A stretch of DNA of 64,000 nucleotides from positions 1-64,000 of the forward strand of contig CAUJGS010000025.1 in assembly GCA_963170185.1 (NCBI GenBank), given 5' to 3'. The position numbers and the translations under genes are program-made. This document shows, piece after piece, positions 61,242 through 64,000 of the stretch. A model generated the notes under the pieces. The model had not been told where the DNA came from. It was given only the letters and a program-made list of their open reading frames with translations, and did not search any database. How positions within the stretch are numbered: the stretch's first letter is position 1; every line of letters begins with the position of its first letter. The DNA comes from Bdellovibrionota bacterium (lineage in GTDB: Bacteria > Bdellovibrionota > Bdellovibrionia > Bdellovibrionales > JAMPXM01).

Positions 61242-62395
61242 CACTTCAGCCCTCCCTCATCGGCCGTCGCTAAAAACTTCGCAAGCTCCTCGAGATCCGC
61301 CAAACCCGCCAAATCTTGCCGGTATTCCGGCACTCGCAGAACCGAAATCGCCCGTCCGGTTTCTCGATCCTTCAAATCGCGCTCAAAGAGGTCAAATTGT
61401 TTGAAACGTGCTTCGTGGTCGCGTCGAACTTCGGCGTGATACGCACGCAGCTTCTCCAATGTCGTTCGCAGAGCCGATGGGATCTCATCGGCCCGAGACA
61501 TCTGCTCGTCAGAAGGAAGACTTTCCGGAAACGCACGATTCAAAACGCACGCGCCAAGCCGATAGCCAAACTGCTTGAGGTGCATGTTTAAATGCTGCGC
61601 CTCTTTCAGTTTCGCGACGTCAAAACTAGTAACCAAAACAAAGACCGACGATTGCGATTTCAATAACGTATTCACCGCTTCCGTGCGTTCGCGAAGTTTT
61701 TTTTGAATAGCCTGCATCGACTGAAAGAAATCGATCAGTTCTTCGATGAAGCGCGCCCCCGTCAGTACCTCAAGCGATTTTAACGCCGCCTTGGTGCCTC
61801 GCCCAAGAATCGAAGACACAAGGCCCTGCCCAAAAAAACCAGCTTGCGCTTCGGGATTCATAAACCACTTCGTGATGCCATCTTGAAAGAGCCCACGAAT
61901 GCGTTCCGGAGCCGAAAGAAAATCAATCGCATGCTGAGTTGGAGGCGTATCGAGAATAATGAGATCGTAACCGGCCTCACTCGCCTGAAGTAGGCGTTCC
62001 AAGGCGGTAAACTCCTGCGAACCCGAAAGCGTCGTCGACAGCTGATCGTAAAGACGATTCTTCGCAAGACGCTTCATCAAATCGGGGTCTGTCGAATGGC
62101 GCAGAATAAAACCGTCGAAAACCTTCTTCGAATCAATGACGGCTGCGTGCAGTTTCCCCGACGACGCGGCAGCTGCGCTTGCTCCTTCGGCCATCGGAAC
62201 CAAGCGCTCTTCCACTCCGGAAAGATCCAGCTGCAACGCCGAGGCAAGTCGCTTAGCCGGATCGACAGTCACGACCAAAACATTTTTCCCAAGTTGTCGA
62301 CCACGCAAGGCCAAAGCCGCGGCCATCGTCGTTTTCCCGACACCGCCAGACCCCACACAGACCACGACCTTGTGCTCACTTAAGAGCGCGTCCAA
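61241..62395 (-). CDS. ArsA/Get3-like ATPase, subunit with altered signature lysine
   Basis: 384 residues, cytoplasmic. The P-loop GSGGVGKTTMAAAL at residues 15-28 has Ser16 where the deviant Walker A motif KGGVGKT has its signature Lys. Other marks: VTVDPAKRLASALQLDL (ArsA switch region), LIILDTPPTQHAIDFL near 150, and a long helical subdomain. In ArsA, MinD and Get3 the signature Lys reaches into the partner's nucleotide site. The upstream gene encodes a partner that keeps it. Paired ArsA-like ATPases with one GK and one GS motif are also known from actinobacteria. Arsenic genes are absent, so an arsenite pump is unlikely. It overlaps its partner by 16 bases. Confidence 0.88.
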   Translation of the reverse strand: MDALLSEHKVVVCVGSGGVGKTTMAAALALRGRQLGKNVLVVTVDPAKRLASALQLDLSGVEERLVPMAEGASAAAASSGKLHAAVIDSKKVFDGFILRHSTDPDLMKRLAKNRLYDQLSTTLSGSQEFTALERLLQASEAGYDLIILDTPPTQHAIDFLSAPERIRGLFQDGITKWFMNPEAQAGFFGQGLVSSILGRGTKAALKSLEVLTGARFIEELIDFFQSMQAIQKKLRERTEAVNTLLKSQSSVFVLVTSFDVAKLKEAQHLNMHLKQFGYRLGACVLNRAFPESLPSDEQMSRADEIPSALRTTLEKLRAYHAEVRRDHEARFKQFDLFERDLKDRETGRAISVLRVPEYRQDLAGLADLEELAKFLATADEGGLK

Positions 62396-63402
62396 AGAAC
62401 CCGTAGGGCCTCCTTCGTGGCGTCGATCATCTCACGCGGTGACTTCGCAAGGTAGCGCGGAACCAACAATGCTTCGCTGGCGGCTGTTTCACCGATGGCG
62501 GCTTTTCCTATGGCCGCTCGCAAAAGCTCAATCATGTTCGCCTGGCTTTTCAACTGTCCGGCAAGACCATGCGCGTATCGCCCCAACTCATTGGCATCCG
62601 CCGACGCCGACGCCGTCGCCGTCGCCAGCGCCTCTAATTCGGAAACCTCCAGAGGAACTTCGAGCTTGCGATTTCCAACCACACAAACCGGCATCGCGAA
62701 CTCGCGATGCACCTGACCGACAAACTCTTCGGTTTCTACAATGGGAAGCTCTTCCAAAAGAGTCACTGCAACCAGGGCCGACGTCATCGGATCGCGAAGC
62801 AGGCGGTCGATCTCGCCAGAGTGTTGGGCGATAGGGCCTATTTGAATGGCATCCGCCATCCCCTTAGGGGTGCGAAACACCGCAAGCGCGTGCCCGGTAG
62901 CCGGCATGTCGACCACGATCGTGTCGTAGGTGATCGGTGGCCCCACTCGGCGAATGCCCGAAGTGATCTTCCCCAAGATCGCGATTTCCCCAAGACCCGG
63001 TGCAACATTCACCAAGGCCTTCATCACCTTGTTTTCGAAAAAAATCTTGTAGAGCCGTTCGAGCTTCAAAAGGTGCAAAACGTATTCGCGCAAACAGCTC
63101 TCGCCGCTCCAGAGCGCAATGTCGAAACCCAGTCCCGATGGACGCGGCGTGTGATCGACCACTGGCAATTCTAGAAAATCCTGAAAGTACGACCTCTCTC
63201 CGGTTTCCACGAGCAGCGTTTTTCGCCCTGATTCCGCGGTGCCGCTGGCCAACGCGGCGGCCACAAGCGACTTACCGACCCCGCCCTTGCCCGACACAAA
63301 AACATAGGGCCGCAAAGCAAACCCCGCCAAATCCGCCATAGACGCGGTTTTGGAGCTTTTGCTGGTGGAAGTTTTCGATCTCTCGGGCGCGGCGTCGCTC
63401 AA
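62380..63402 (-). CDS. ArsA/Get3-like ATPase, subunit with intact deviant Walker A
   Basis: 340 residues. A Ser/Lys/Thr-rich N-terminal extension of about 30 residues precedes the deviant Walker A YVFVSGKGGVGKSLVAAAL with signature Lys39. Also seen: LLVETGERSYFQDFLELP, YDTIVVDMPATGHAL (switch and Walker B-like) and AMPVCVVGNRKLEVPLEVSEL. The first gene of the five-gene operon; it most likely forms a heterodimer with the 384-residue ATPase that follows. A start at about 63339 (ADLAGFALRPYVF) would give a shorter protein without the Ser/Lys-rich region. The likely functional class is a protein-targeting or membrane-complex ATPase; substrate unknown. Confidence 0.85.
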   Translation of the reverse strand: MSDAAPERSKTSTSKSSKTASMADLAGFALRPYVFVSGKGGVGKSLVAAALASGTAESGRKTLLVETGERSYFQDFLELPVVDHTPRPSGLGFDIALWSGESCLREYVLHLLKLERLYKIFFENKVMKALVNVAPGLGEIAILGKITSGIRRVGPPITYDTIVVDMPATGHALAVFRTPKGMADAIQIGPIAQHSGEIDRLLRDPMTSALVAVTLLEELPIVETEEFVGQVHREFAMPVCVVGNRKLEVPLEVSELEALATATASASADANELGRYAHGLAGQLKSQANMIELLRAAIGKAAIGETAASEALLVPRYLAKSPREMIDATKEALRVLWTRS

Positions 63403-63508
63403 TCTGCGTTTTCCTTATTCAAAATCCTACATCTGCTATGAAAACATTAGACTTTTTTAGACTGTTCTCCTAACAATTCGCCACTTCTTTATTTAGGGGA
63501 ATACGTTC
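63403..63508. promoter_or_regulatory. divergent promoter region arsA-like operon/tig
   Basis: 106 AT-rich bases between divergent starts. On the plus side TTAGAC at about 63447 and TAACAA at about 63471 are weak promoter elements. AGGGG at 63495-63499 is the tig ribosome binding site. No CCGATAG element is present. Confidence 0.4.
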
Positions 63509-64000
63509 ATGAAAGCCACTCTCGAAACAGTTTCTAATTTGCAGCGCAAACTCAACATCCAAGTGCCTGCGTCGGAAGTTACAGCCGCGTTCAACAACGC
63601 CTATGCCTCGATCCAAAAACACGTGGCAATCAAAGGCTTCCGCAAAGGAAAAGCGCCCATTCAGACAGTTAAGTCGCTTTACGGCGATCGCGTGAAGCAG
63701 GACGTCGTCAACGACCTCGTTCAAAAGTACTATTCGACAGCACTACGCGAGCATTCGCTCAATCCGGTTAGCTTCCCAACTATCGAATTCGATAATCTCA
63801 CAGAATCTGCTGATTTTGCATTCACTGCGGAATTTGAAGTTCGCCCGGAAGTCGTTTTGAAGCAGGTCGAAAAGCTTCAAGTTCAGCGCGAAAAGTTCGC
63901 GATCGACGACGCGTTCGTCAACAACACGCTCGAAGACATCCGCAAGAGCCGCTCGGTCAACGTTCCGGTTCTCGAAAACCGCCCTGCTCAAAAAGGCGAC
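63509..64000 (+). CDS. tig: trigger factor (3' partial)
   Basis: Ribosome-bound chaperone with peptidyl-prolyl isomerase activity. The gene runs off the right edge; 164 residues are visible. The N-terminal ribosome-binding domain has the signature GFRKGKAP at about residues 43-50, and the reading KATLETVSNLQRKLNIQVP, then YYSTALREHSLNP and AEFEVRPEVVLKQ are typical. ATG 63509 is preceded by AGGGG. In many bacteria tig stands directly before clpP-clpX; here clpP is 8 kb away on the other strand. Confidence 0.95.
   Translation, partial: MKATLETVSNLQRKLNIQVPASEVTAAFNNAYASIQKHVAIKGFRKGKAPIQTVKSLYGDRVKQDVVNDLVQKYYSTALREHSLNPVSFPTIEFDNLTESADFAFTAEFEVRPEVVLKQVEKLQVQREKFAIDDAFVNNTLEDIRKSRSVNVPVLENRPAQKGD

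Noticed and set aside
61241-63402. Arsenite efflux ATPase (arsA)
   Set aside because: No arsB, arsD, arsR or arsenic-binding Cys cluster; the neighbours are envelope and glutathione genes.

Overview
The window reads as a chromosomal segment from a predatory or gliding delta-type bacterium, most likely a member of Bdellovibrionota. The evidence is the dnaX-ybaB-recR-mglA order, an MglA-type polarity GTPase, many lipoproteins and TPR proteins, a type III (proteobacterial) glutamate-cysteine ligase, and a PilZ protein. This is a judgement from gene content; no database comparison was possible. Genes are tightly packed with many ATGA/TGATG overlaps. I see no insertion sequence, prophage, CRISPR array or rRNA; there is one tRNA (Val, anticodon UAC).

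Region by region. 1-4257: dnaX (5' end outside the window), ybaB, recR, mglA and a branched-chain aminotransferase form one overlapping operon. 4326-10495: a GYF-domain membrane protein, an 876-residue coiled-coil protein with a proline-rich tail, a LysM lipoprotein and a probable outer-membrane barrel. 10661-26722: three giant surface lipoprotein genes (about 1920, 1100 and 2300 residues) in one operon behind a FliA-like promoter candidate. 26742-32277: a minus-strand set with an outer-membrane barrel, a protein that looks like the FliF C-terminal half joined to a whole FliG, a TPR lipoprotein, and a MotA/MotB stator pair; an FKBP-type isomerase gene sits between them on the other strand. 32410-46503: mixed metabolism and envelope genes (nadA, a phosphopantetheinyl transferase, PilZ, a zinc metalloprotease, msrC, a TonB-like protein, a solute-binding protein facing a histidine kinase, a transglycosylase-like lipoprotein, a hemolysin III family protein).

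46504-49830 is looser: tRNA-Val, decayed gene pieces, and a TPR/winged-helix regulator. 49831-57053 holds a CoA-binding protein, then lon, clpX and clpP on the minus strand, then pepA. 57900-63402 is a five-gene minus-strand operon: two ArsA/Get3-like ATPases, a TPR lipoprotein, an EI24/CysZ-like membrane protein and gshA. The trigger factor gene tig runs out of the right edge.

The strongest candidates for something undescribed are (1) the natural FliF-FliG-like fusion next to MotAB, outer-membrane and lipoprotein genes, which suggests a single-chain rotor of a non-flagellar or accessory motor, and (2) the mglA-proximal GYF protein plus coiled-coil protein, LysM lipoprotein and barrel, whose domains recall parts of the Myxococcus gliding machinery. 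Smaller signals are a recurring CCGATAGG promoter element before four transcription units, a terminator hairpin that also hides the next gene's ribosome binding site, and a 26-base element duplicated after the stop codons of lon and clpX.
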